DNA of 36,987 nt from Fistulifera solaris (taxonomy: Eukaryota > Bacillariophyta > Bacillariophyceae > Naviculales > Stauroneidaceae). Both the position numbers and the translations under genes were made by a program. Below the pieces are notes generated by a model, which saw nothing but the letters and a program-made list of their open reading frames with translations, searched no databases and was not told where the DNA came from. The stretch covers positions 1-36,987 of the forward strand of contig AP026165.1 in the NCBI GenBank assembly GCA_030295235.1, written 5' to 3'. Positions 20,468-30,019 of this stretch are shown piece by piece. Each line of letters starts with the position of its first letter. The stretch's first letter is position 1.

Positions 20468-22744
20468 ATGAGGACCAATCTGATTTTCTTTACTTGTATA
20501 TTCCCATTGTGTCAATGTTTTGTTATTCGCAGCAACAGTCATGCTTTTCGACAACAAATTCCTTTGATATTGACAACACCGGCTATGAGTTCTTTTGTCT
20601 TCTGTCGATGACTAGTTCTGGTGTAACAACCACCAAGAAACAGCGTCCCCGTCGGAAACCTGCCGCTACAAAGTCAAGTCTACAGCAATCAACAAGGAGT
20701 TAAAACATGGAGAGTATTCGGCATCGAAGTGCATCCTGATCGCCTAGCAGAAATTCAAAACGATCATTCTAAAGTTCCTCCGACACGCCTCGTTCAGTCA
20801 GTCAGCAATACGTCAACGGCGCCGTTTTAGAGTCGTTACTGATGAAGTTTTCGGAAAGAGTAGCAGCAACTCTACAAGTACAGCTGACACATCTCCAGCT
20901 GTTCGTCTGGAGCAATTTGGTATCGACAATGTGCGGGTCGTTCGAAGATCTTTGGATGCACGTGATAAACGACGCGTCGACCCGGAGAGTCACAGATCTC
21001 TCGCTTCGGCTATGTATTAGATTTTGATGTTCTACCGGGCAGTAAACTGCAGGTCAAGGAGCAGCCGGGTCGCATCGAATGTCTGACGTTAAAACGAATG
21101 ATGCCAAGTTGACTGGCAAGAATCAAACTTCTTCTTCTAGCGATTTATCGAAAAAGCGAGTCATTATAGTAGGATCAGGTCCAGCTGGACTGTTTTGTGC
21201 ATTGCAATTGACCCGCGCCGGAGTTCACGTCACTGTATTGGAGCGCGGACAACCGGTCGAATCCAGAGGCAAGGATATTGGTGCCTTGATGCACCGACGT
21301 TCGTTGGATGCGGAATCAATTTTGTTTCGGAGAGGGAGGAGCGGGGACATGGAGTGATGGAAAACTCACTACACGGATCGGTCGGAACTCAGATGCTGTG
21401 CGCTTTGTTTTAGACACGTTTGTCGAATATGGTGCACCGGAGAAAATATTAGTAGAAGGAGCACCACACTTGGGACCGACAATTTGGTACGACTGCTGCG
21501 CAATATGCGAATGGATATACGTCGCTTGGGAGGGATATTCGGTTCGGAACGAAAGTGACGAAATTGATTATCGCAGATGGAATAACAAAAGGTGTTGAAT
21601 TCGTGACGCAAGAAGCAACGGAACGTAGTGTCGATGGCAAAGCTGTTACATCCGATGGAGGAGAACACGGGCAAATTTTTGGAAACGCTGTTGTACTTGC
21701 AACAGGGCATTCAGCCAGGGATATTTATGAGCAGTTACATGCTAGTGGGGTCAAATTGGAACCCAAAGGTTTGCTGTGGGGTTTCGAATCGAGCATCCTC
21801 AAGCGGTAATAAATAAAATCCAATACGGACAAGAATGGGGTCCTACAGTTGTGACTGGCAAAAGCTCACAGATGAACTCAATCAGAAGTACTTTAATAAC
21901 GCTCCTCCTCCTTCATATGAACGAATATCACACCGCGGAAACTTGCCTGTTCCTTCTTACCAGCTTGCAACGGATGAAGGCTTCGATGGAATCAAAACGA
22001 GGTGTTTATTCGTTCTGTATGTGCCCTGGTGGTACAGTGGTGTTAGCATCGACCGATCCGGATGAGGTTTGTGTGAACGGCATGAGCTTTAGCCGTAGAG
22101 ACTCGATTTGGGCAAACAGTGCCCTCGTAGTCACCGTCGCTAGCAACGATACGATTCTGGACCCTTATCGAGAAGAGCACGGTGTTTTAGCCGGCGTCGC
22201 ATTTCAAAGAGACATGGAGCGACGTGCATCTGTTATGGGCGGTGGAAATCTGACTGTTCCAGTCCAGCGCGTCACAGATTTTCTCGCAGGTCGACCATCA
22301 ACCTCAGCTCCGTCCTCCTCGTATCGCCTTGGTGTCAAGCCAGCGGCTTGCCATGAAATCTATCCACAGCCACTTGTTTCGGCTCTTCGCTATGCGCTTA
22401 CACAACATTTTGAGAAATACATGCCTGGCTATGTATGTGAAGATGCTCTTTGCACGCCGTTGAAACTAGAACGTCAAGTCCAGTTCGTATTTCACGTGAT
22501 GACGAGACACTGCAGGCCATCGGTACAGAAGATCTCTTTCCGGTTGGTGAAGGAGCTGGTACGTAAAAGCAGTTTGTACAAATTATCACTTTGAAAACGA
22601 CCCTTTCCTTACTTTCAAACTACAGGTTTTGCTGGAGGAATAGTCAGCGCCGCTGTCGATGGACTCGTGGTGGCGACTGCCTTGCATACGAAGCTGCCGA
22701 GTCTGAATGCGATTGACCGTATTGCAGAGATATTACTACAGTAA
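20468..22744 (+). CDS. COG2509-type FAD-dependent oxidoreductase, plastid-type leader
   Basis: Homologues include bacterial COG2509 proteins and a plant plastid oxidoreductase of the PDE327 type; the substrate is not known. The leader MRTNLIFFTCIFPLCQCF followed by NSHAFRQ looks like a plastid-import sequence. The small N-terminal domain reads WRVFGIEVHPDRLAEIQN, then VRVVRRSLDARDKRRVDPES and FGYVLDFDVLPG. The dinucleotide fold is RVIIVGSGPAGLFCALQLTR (about 21150-21210), with VLERGQPVESRGKDIGALM after it. Family landmarks are GEGGAGTWSDGKLTTRIG, NAVVLATGHSARD, NLPVPSYQLATDEG, GVYSFCMCPGGTVV, VNGMSFSRRDSIWANSAL and, across a spliced intron, LFPVGEGAGFAGGIVSAAVD. Frame changes (for example near 20600, 20820, 21010, 21330, 21590, 21780, 21840, 22010, 22460) are single-base. 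The gene lies between repeat copies facing opposite ways. Confidence 0.9.
22559..22625 (+). other. Intron in the FAD oxidoreductase gene
   Basis: A 67-bp GT-AG intron (GTACGT...CTACAG) interrupts the C-terminal motif. Splicing joins GGA-GCT-G to GT-TTT-GCT and rebuilds VGEGAGFAGGIVSA, a motif conserved across the family. Confidence 0.9.
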
Positions 22745-22878
22745 TCGATGTGGATAATCCGAGAGTCTTCCTCGGGAAAGATATGCAGGAAGAATCATTG
22801 ATTATTGATTATCATGGTGCTTTGAAGCCGCGAAACGAGTTTAATTATGCTCAAGAATTATCGCTCGTCAACGTTTTA

Positions 22879-22950
22879 ATATCCGGGTACCACCTCTGGG
22901 GATAAATTTCCCTACGAGGCCAACGTGCTTTTACGTAAACCTTTGAAGTG
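22879..22950 (-). repeat. Dispersed hairpin repeat, minus orientation
   Basis: Read on the minus strand: GGTTTACGTAAAAGCACGT, then GGCCTCGTAGGGAAATTTAT, then TACCCGGATATT. The order and spacing match the plus-strand copy at 20103. Confidence 0.75.
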
Positions 22951-23116
22951 TTGTATGTTTGCTCCTTTCTGTGTTCGTTGTTCCATGTAATGTCAACGAT
23001 TCTTGCCGAGGGCTTTCAAACTGCTTTCAAAAGTAGGTTGATGAGTGTTTTCACGACAATTTTCGCCCGTAAGACCCAAGAAATTATGAGAGCGCGAATT
23101 TGATAGTTTCGAATGC

Positions 23117-23180
23117 GACCTACATCGATAAAACTCCTACGGGGCCAACGTGAAAATCACGTAAACCTTCGAAGCGTTTT
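23117..23180 (-). repeat. Dispersed hairpin repeat, minus orientation
   Basis: Read on the minus strand: AACGCTTCGAAGGTTTACGT, GATTTTCACGT, then GGCCCCGTAGGAGTTTTATC. The AACGCTTCGAA start matches the copy at 19881, and the ATCGAT flank matches the copy at 9331. Confidence 0.75.
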
Positions 23181-23569
23181 ATGTCTCATACATTGCACCT
23201 ATTACCTACAAAGTATTGAGCACTTATTGCTATAGATTATTACTGATTGGTACATTTTGCATATTGGTGATACTGAAAGTGAGATTGGTGTAAAAACGAC
23301 ATGAAGAATGCCAAATAATTACCATATCCGTGTTACGCCATATCCGGGTTGCTTAAAGCTTGATGATTTGCGCGTTATTGTAAAACGTCCTCCTATCGTT
23401 GTCGATCTGTTCTACGGAGTAATACTTTTATTCTGGTACCGTACCGACATGAAGCCGTAAAGTCATAAACCGAACCGCGTGTAACCGTGACCCTTTTGTC
23501 CTCGACCATGATGATTTTCATTGTTTTCCTCAATAAAACAAGCCAACCAAAACACCTAATCCTTTTATA
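23181..23569. other. Intergenic region, no gene seen
   Basis: About 390 bp upstream of the prolyl hydroxylase. It carries two nearby ATATCCG boxes (about 23325-23350) like those of the repeat family, in minus orientation. Confidence 0.4.
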
Positions 23570-25407
23570 ATGAGACGACTTCTTATTCGGCTGATCGCTG
23601 CAGGCTATTTGATAAGCGCGAGAGCACAGCAATGCGACAATCGCGGAATTTGTGACACGCATGAACGATGCCCTGTGTGGCACGAAGAGGGCATGTGCGA
23701 AAAGGAAAAGATTATATGACGCGTCACTGTCCTGTCAGCTGCAAAATGAAACATGCAAAAGCGAATGCTGCAGCTGCCTGTGCCGATGCTCATCCTCGTT
23801 GCAAAGTATGGGCCGACCTAGGTGAATGCGAGGTCAATCGCAACATGAAAAGTACTGCGCAAAGTCATGCGATTTGTGCGATGAATCTGCCCGGAATGGC
23901 TCTCGAAGAAGAGAAGATCCTGACTGTGTCGATGATCATACCAACTGCGAGTTCTGGGCTGAAAAGGGTGAATGCACGGCAAATCCGACTTATATGCTTG
24001 CCAATTGCAAGAAGAGCTGTGGATCCTGTGTCAAAGTCGCTAAAAAGAGCGCTACTCGTGTGCTGCACGGAGATGATGCGATTTTGGAGGAGTCGATAAA
24101 GTATGGCGTGAAACAGCGTGCGGAGGGTGACAGGAGAGTTGAAACAATCGCTCGTTTAGAAGAGGCCCTGGACTATATGGAAAGCGAGCAAGTCACTCAT
24201 TTGCCAGCGAAGCTAAGAGAAACTTGTAAAATCGACACGAACTCTGCTCGTTTTGGGCTGTCATTGGAGAGTGCCAGAACAACGCTGCTTATATGGCTAC
24301 AAACTGTGCTGTCGTTTGCATGAGTTGTCATTTGATTGACTTTGAAACGCGTTGTCCTCCTTTGCCAGATGCCATCCCTGCCCTGTTGCCTGGTGATATG
24401 AATAAGATGTTCGAAAGAATTGTCGCAACAGCACCTGGAAACCGAACATTGACTGATACCGAACGGAAAGAGTTGGCTGCCGACAATATGACGGAATACA
24501 CAGTAACGGTTCATTCGAGGCCGAGTGATGAGCCATCGACGGAGAGTAGTGTAGTAGTCGACAAATCACTTCCTCCGTGGGTTCGTACATTCGGCAAGCT
24601 TTGCTTCCGGAAGAATGTGACGCTTTGATTGCACTTGGTTATAAATACGAGTACAAGAGATCACAGGATGTCGGTGCAGCGAAATTCGATGGGAGTCATG
24701 AAGGTGTTCAGAGCACGCGACGAACTTCGGAAAATGCCTGGTGTTCTGACCACCACGGATGTCGAAAAGAAGTGTTAGCGGTAAAGATTCACGAACGAAT
24801 GTCAAAGGTCATGGGTATTCCTCCGGAGAATAGTGAAGATCTACAAATGCTGAAGTACGAAAAGGGTCAATTTACAGGAGTAAGTCCTTGCGATCCTAAA
24901 TATGCGATGTATCGATTTCGTGCAACGCTCTCACTGTGTTTCATTCATTGCACAGCCCATCATGATTACATTCCTCATCAAAAGGATAGACAATGCGGTC
25001 CTCGGATATTGACGTTTTTCTTGTATCTGTCTGATGTGGAAGAAGGTGCGTGCCATCATGTGATGAATCAAACCTTTTGAACTAAACGGTCATAGATAAT
25101 TTGCTAACATTCAAATCGCAGGCGGGGAACGAATTTTCCACAACTTAATATTACGGTCATGCCGAAGAAAGGACGTGCTTTGCTGTGGCCAAGTACTTAC
25201 AATGCAGAACCTATGGTGAAAGATGGTCGTACCTCTCATCAAGCTATGGATGTAATTGAGGGAACAAAGTTCGCCACGAACGGATGGGTACACATGTACG
25301 ATTATGTAACTCCGCAAAGAAAGGCTGCAACTAATTGGATTAATGTTGTAAGTAGTTGCAAAATTGTCACAATTTTCTCCATTCTATTCTATTTAATAAC
25401 TCTGTAA
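23570..25407 (+). CDS. Prolyl 4-hydroxylase with four N-terminal ShK domains
   Basis: A secretory-pathway 2-oxoglutarate/Fe(II) dioxygenase that hydroxylates prolines. The signal peptide is MRRLLIRLIAAGYLISARAQ. Four ShK-type Cys domains follow: CDTHERCPVWHEEGMCEKEK, CADAHPRCKVWADLGECEVN, CVDDHTNCEFWAEKGECTAN and, after a frame change, CSFWAVIGECQNNAAYMATN. The catalytic domain starts near 24570 (LLPEECDALIALG). LQMLKYEKGQF joins across an intron to HHDYIP, supplying the iron-binding H-x-D. RILTFFLYLSDVEEGG joins across a second intron to the ETNFP motif (one base missing). RTSHQAMDVIEGTKF gives the distal His and the 2-oxoglutarate Lys, followed by WVHMYDY. The stop used lies beyond a possible third donor (GTAAGT at 25348), so the tail is uncertain. 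Frame changes occur near 23715, 23840, 24230 and 24580. Confidence 0.88.
24880..24955 (+). other. Intron 1 in the prolyl hydroxylase gene
   Basis: A 76-bp GT-AG intron (GTAAGT...TGCACAG). Splicing brings KGQF directly next to the iron-binding HHDYIP motif, as in intact prolyl 4-hydroxylases. Confidence 0.85.
25046..25121 (+). other. Intron 2 in the prolyl hydroxylase gene
   Basis: A 76-bp GT-AG intron (GTGCGT...ATCGCAG). Splicing gives DVEEGGE, and with one restored A the family motif GGETNFP is completed. Confidence 0.85.
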
Positions 25408-25702
25408 AGCAAGGCAGCTCAGTCTTCTTCAGCCTCATTGATTACCGTCGGACCAAAACGCAAATCAGCGTTTTCGGAATCACTGTCCGGAAGACCCAGC
25501 GCCCAGAGTTGTATAGAAGCGCCTCGCGCCACTGCTTGTCATTTGTTACAGAAAGCGCGTCGTCCTCAAAAGATGACTTTCAAGGTCGCTCGTCTTTTGT
25601 CGTTTCCTCGCTGGTTCTTCTCCCATTATCTCTTCATCCGAGATTTCGTTGAATCGTCTCCTACCCGTTCAACCTTATTAGTAGAAATTCTCATTGTGGA
25701 AG

Positions 25703-26432
25703 TCATAGTGAAGGGTCCTCGCTTACGTGGAAGCTGAAAGGAAGCAAAAGTCCCCAACAGTTCTCAAGTAGAAAGCCCCAATTTCCACTCGGCGATCTTT
25801 GCACCACGTACGTTGGTAAGTCTCTTCCTGCTACGTTCAGACGTAGATAAGTTCCCTGGATCCCTTTCGGTAAATCTATAGGCGACGTGATAAATTTCCA
25901 GCGAACTTCCAGACCTCCGGGATGAGAATCAGAAAAGGGATCCATGAATTGAATCGAAGATAATACAGCATTGTCAACATTCTTCTGATGCATGATGGCT
26001 TGCTTCACGGCCCCACAAGGAAGAAAAATAAGCTGTCGAGCTTCTTCACCGGCATACCACGGGTCCGGTAAGATCCATTCGGGTCCTGCGGCTTCTTTGA
26101 ATCGAAAGTTCCAGATCGTTCCGGTGCCAGTGTAAACATCATAACAAAGCTCTTCGAGTCGAATGGATCGTCGGAAACGAGCGTCTTCACATGATTGAAG
26201 ATACGCGTACATTGCCGAGACTTGATAAGCAGGTGAGCCATAATGCGTGTCTCGAAGCGTCAGTGCACGCGAATCGACGTGAACTTTGCGAGCCCAAAGC
26301 TCTTCGCATCGTTGAGACCATCCGATTTTGTTCAAACTGAAGAAAACAAAATCTTCGATTCAATTGACGACAATCTGACAGCGAGTGAGCGTTAAGAAAG
26401 GAGCCTATGAGGCATAGGATCTCCTCTGGCAT
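25703..26432 (-). CDS. F-box protein
   Basis: F-box proteins recruit substrates to SCF-type ubiquitin ligases. From the ATG, MPEEILCLIGSFLNAHSLSD with CRQLNRRF is an F-box. After one frame change at a T-run, SLNKIGWSQRCEELWARKV continues it. The remainder is one open frame: FRRSIRLEELCYDVYTGTGT, IWNFRFKEAAGPEWILPDPW, GTYLRLNVAGRDLPTYVVQR and SPSGNWGFLLENCWGLL. I recall this C-terminal part as conserved in diatom F-box proteins; what it binds is unknown. The frame stays open upstream of the chosen start, so a longer N-terminus is possible. The gene converges on the prolyl hydroxylase gene with about 300 bp between stops. Confidence 0.65.
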
Positions 26433-26947
26433 GCTCGAGAGTGAAAGAGACGTCAAATCTCGAAAGACATTGTCGTTCTCAAGACGGTGCTCACGTTCGA
26501 GAAAGAGAAAAAAAGGCCTTCGTTTGCGATGCGTTTCAGCGATGGAAAGAGTCGTGCGATTCGTTCTCGCCGAAAATTGTGACAGAGAGAGATCAGCTCT
26601 TGCTTCGTCAAAGGAAAATGAAAACAAATAAACAGATCTCATGGACAGGTTTCTTTTATGAAGCACGAAAGAAAAGTTTTCGACAAGGTTTTTTTCACGG
26701 TTCGCGCGCGCCTTCGAGAAAACGGGGTTCGTTACCGGAATGACATTAACCTTCACAAATGTTTAACGGAGTAAAAACGAAAATTTGTGTACAACATGTT
26801 TGGTGTTCATGACTAAAATCCAGTCATTAACATTACAATATTACGCGTTGTTATAAACTTATTACACCGTATGAAGCTAAAAGAAGTAACTTCGATCTTA
26901 GATCTCTGATCGTTCAAAGATATACTTTACAACTGCCTGGTACGCTC
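26433..26947. other. Spacer between two minus-strand genes
   Basis: The half nearest the F-box start is purine/pyrimidine-biased and open on both strands, without recognisable protein content. The half near 26760-26947 is AT-rich and probably holds the 3' end of the channel gene. Confidence 0.4.
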
Positions 26948-29421
26948 TTAGCGCTTTCGTCGGCTAACAGAATCCTTGAACAACTTCTTAGTCTCAGGGT
27001 CTTTCATGTCATTCCAAGGTGTGTTGCCCCATCGATCTGCAAGCGACAAATCTGCCCCATGTGATGCTAATACTCGAAGAACAGCCACACTTTTCTCTGC
27101 CACAGCGATGTGTGCTGCAGTACGCTTGTCGTAATCAGCTGCATTTATTTCGATTCCGGCTCTAAGTAATCGCTTCAACAAAACTATGTCCCCGTCGAAA
27201 ACTGTCTGACACAGTACGGAGGCCGCGAGGCTTTCTGACATGCACAATGCCGCACCGTTTTTGAGAAGAATTTCCATCGCAACATCATTTCCAGTCTGCT
27301 TAACTTGCCTCCAGCAAAGCCGTCGAGCCGTGCATATCAGTCGCATTCGGATTCGCCTGGGCGCATCGCGTTTAAAGTAAGATAGGTGCAACTGACACTC
27401 TAACGAAAAAGATTTTGCACTTACCTTAAATTCCAGTAATAGCCGCACGACATCTGTATTGCCTTTCATGGACGCCACCATAATCGCAGTACGCCTATCA
27501 TAGTCGGCATTGTTGGTGAATCCTTGGTCGCACATCAGCGAAATTGTTGCCGTATCTCCTCTCGAAGCAGCGTAGAGGAATCTTGTTGTTTGGTCGTCCA
27601 ACTGCTTATCCATATGCATTTTGACCAGATCCGCAACGGCCGTTTGTGAGTCTAGTCGCTGCTTTTCTTGTCCTTTTTCGATATCTAGCATGCTAAGGTA
27701 TGATGCTTTGTCCATATCAAAACTTGACCCGCACGAAGTACTTCGAGCCGCTTCGGAAGTGACACTAGTTGAGACTCGACCTTCTTCAACAGATTTTGGA
27801 GAATTTTGCCTGCCGAGCTTGGGTGATCCAGTGCCAGCTGCTTGTAGGCTGCCTGTGAGATTGTCAGCGTCTTACAAAGCGTCCAACAAGTGACAGAATC
27901 GATTTGCGGTGATTCAGTGAAGAAACCGATATCACCAATAAAATCTCCAGATTGCAGAAGCAAGTCCTTATCCAGTTGGTCAGCGTCATGACAGGACGAT
28001 CGTGCGCGGAACAAATCATGCGATTCTCCTGTGGTAATTTGAGCCAATCCACCAACCAGCAGGAACAAATCGGACAAGATGGATCCCCGCTCAACAATCT
28101 CTTCGCCCGGACTAAAGATTTCTACCGTACACGACGCCAAAAGGCATCGATAAATTGGGGTCGAATTTCGTGCATGAGCCGAGTCTGGACCAGTGGTTGC
28201 AGGTACAGTCTCCGCAGTATCTTGCGCCGCACTGCACTAGGAAAATTTTGTAAAACTTTCTCATCCGACACTTCGCGGTTGTTAAACTCCAGTCTCAGCT
28301 GAAGCCTCAGCTTGTTTGTCAGGGCTTCATCAAAATGGTTCATTTCACAGTATTGTTGTAGAATTTGTAGACTATCTCTGTATTCTCCTGTCTTTTCGTC
28401 CCCTTTTACAATTAATAATGTGATAGATCAATGATCCATGCCGCGGATGCCACATTGATTACCATAAATACACTCCCCAGAGTTGTTCGATGGAATTGGC
28501 CGGCGAGAAATCACCATATCCTACAGTGCAAAACGTAACGATAGACTGCAAATCATAAGTTGAGACGGACGGGCTTCTACAAGGAACCTTCAACTATAGC
28601 GGCAGTTCAACGTACCAGATACAAGGCTGTAATGTATCGCTGAAACCCTGTCATTTCATGTACACGCGGTCCCAACCATGTATCTTGATCAAAATCACGC
28701 AAACGAGCGAGAGTACATAGAGCAGGCTTCCAAATGCGTCAAAGCCCAAACGGCCCCAAAATTACGCATCAGCGTAAAGCACAGTAATGAGACTCGTGCA
28801 TCGTACTGAAGCACGTAAGACAGCTGCTTCATTCGATACAACCGAACGAACGCAAATAGCCGAAAGAGTGAAGACATCAAGAGGGTCGTCGGGTCGCCGC
28901 CCCTTGCGTCGCTATTGATCCATCCTGCTATCCACAGCGCGACCCATTCGCAAGGAATCACACCAAGACGTCCACAAAGTTGCCCCAACACATATTCTTT
29001 AAATATCTTGGAACGCTCAAAATGAGAACCTCTTGCTTATAGAACGCCAAATTGAAGCTGATGAAAATGTCAATCACAAACACAGCTGTCAATAGATCTT
29101 CCAGGTTACTCATGATATCATTGAAGTTCCCGGGCTCATTCGAAAAGCAATTTGAAAGGGAACGAGAAATAGTGTAAAGATAGCCCCTAACGCGGTCAAA
29201 GTCCACCAGACGCGATAAGAGAACATCCAGGGAAACAAAATCCCTCGAATATGACGTGCTTGTTTGAGAATACTCTGATCATACTGAAATGATGTACCGA
29301 CTACTCCGTTTGGTCGCGACCGTAAGAGCTGCAACGCATCAAATGTTGTTGACAGCAATGGGTGCTCTTCCTCCGAAATCGTTGTGTCTGCTGATTGTTT
29401 CATTCTGCTTGATTCATTCAA
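26948..29421 (-). CDS. Voltage-gated K+ channel with cNMP-binding domain and ankyrin repeats
   Basis: The layout matches plant Shaker/AKT-type channels: six membrane segments, pore, cyclic-nucleotide-binding domain, ankyrin repeats. S1: VWWTLTALGAIFTLFLVPFQ. S2: TAVFVIDIFISFNLAFYK. S3: NFVDVLGVIPCEWVALW. S4: SLFRLFAFVRLYRMKQLSYV, with spaced basic residues. The pore, after an intron, reads SIVTFCTVGYGDFSP with the K+ filter TVGYGD (about 28509-28530). S6 and linker: VFMVINVASAAWII, then KTGEYRDSLQILQQYCEMN. The cNMP domain includes VEIFSPGEEIVERGSILSDL and GDFIGDIGFFTESPQ. Ankyrin repeats follow (YAASRGDTATISLMCDQGF, KGNTDVVRLLLEFK, GIEINAADYDKRTAAHIA, GADLSLADRWGNTPW). Two introns are supported. 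Frame changes near 28960, 28720, 28470, 28130 and 27730 are single-base. It lies head-to-head with the cyclase/PDE gene. Confidence 0.9.
27357..27424 (-). other. Intron in the ankyrin region of the K+ channel
   Basis: A 68-bp minus-strand GT-AG intron (GTAAGT...GCCCAG). Splicing joins LLLEFK to ANPNATDMHGSTALLEA, which completes an ankyrin repeat. Confidence 0.9.
28546..28615 (-). other. Intron just before the K+ channel selectivity filter
   Basis: A 70-bp minus-strand GT-AG intron (GTACGT...TTGCAG). Splicing joins RYITALYL to SIVTFCTVGYGD, giving an uninterrupted pore helix and filter. Confidence 0.88.
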
Positions 29422-30019
29422 GTGGTACGTCTCGAGATCCTTCCTTCGACTAGTCGATCATATTGCGCTTAATAGATTGTAAAGAAGAAGAAGATAATGG
29501 AAAGAATACATGATTGCAATGCATCGACGACGACGACTCTTGTTATCATCAACAACTTCCTCAAAATGTCAGGAAGCAAAAGTAAGGTTATTGCGAAAGG
29601 CGAAAGACATCCATTCTGGTATGCATTAGTAGAGTTAAGGCTATCAAGGGCGGGCAATGAAAAATAGAAGTCTGTACTTCGTACGCTTGACCTTGGCGTT
29701 GACACGGATTATATACTACGGAGTAGAATTGTGAGTACGGGGAAGGACGTTAAAATTCTGCCTCCCAGTACAAGGTTCTACGTAGCGTCTACGAAGAGGC
29801 AGAATTTTAACGCCGTTCCCCGGGTAACTGCTAAGGTTACAGGTTACTTGGAGATTGGAGACGGTAGACAAGTCGCTTTCGTCGAGCGAAGGAGAAAGCA
29901 CTCGGACCCATCGCATTCTCACACTATTTGTTATGCCCGCTCGGATGGATTTACTTCTAATGGAAGTTTTGTAAGAGAGGACACGAAAGTTAAGTAAATC
30001 GAACTAAAGTTATAGGTAT
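29422..30019. other. Shared upstream region of channel and cyclase/PDE genes
   Basis: About 600 bp between divergent genes. Apart from the inverted repeat at 29738-29822 I see no feature. An 88-codon plus ORF (29731-29997) and minus ORFs here cross the inverted repeat and were not called. Confidence 0.45.
29738..29822. repeat. 27-bp inverted repeat with 31-bp spacer
   Basis: The left arm is 29738-29764 and the right arm 29796-29822. They are reverse complements apart from two mismatches; the core GACGTTAAAATTCTGCCTC faces GAGGCAGAATTTTAACG. The spacer contains TTCTACGTAGCGTCTACG, which recalls the GTCTACGT core of the dispersed repeats. Confidence 0.9.

Noticed and set aside
25438-25737. Extra plus-strand ORF downstream of the prolyl hydroxylase
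   Set aside because: Low-complexity Ser/Arg-rich sequence that may be an alternative tail exon or UTR; not supported as a separate gene.
29469-29705. Minus ORF as an extra N-terminus of the K+ channel
   Set aside because: It ends in a stop and no intron joins it cleanly; the channel already has a start at MNESSRMKQ.
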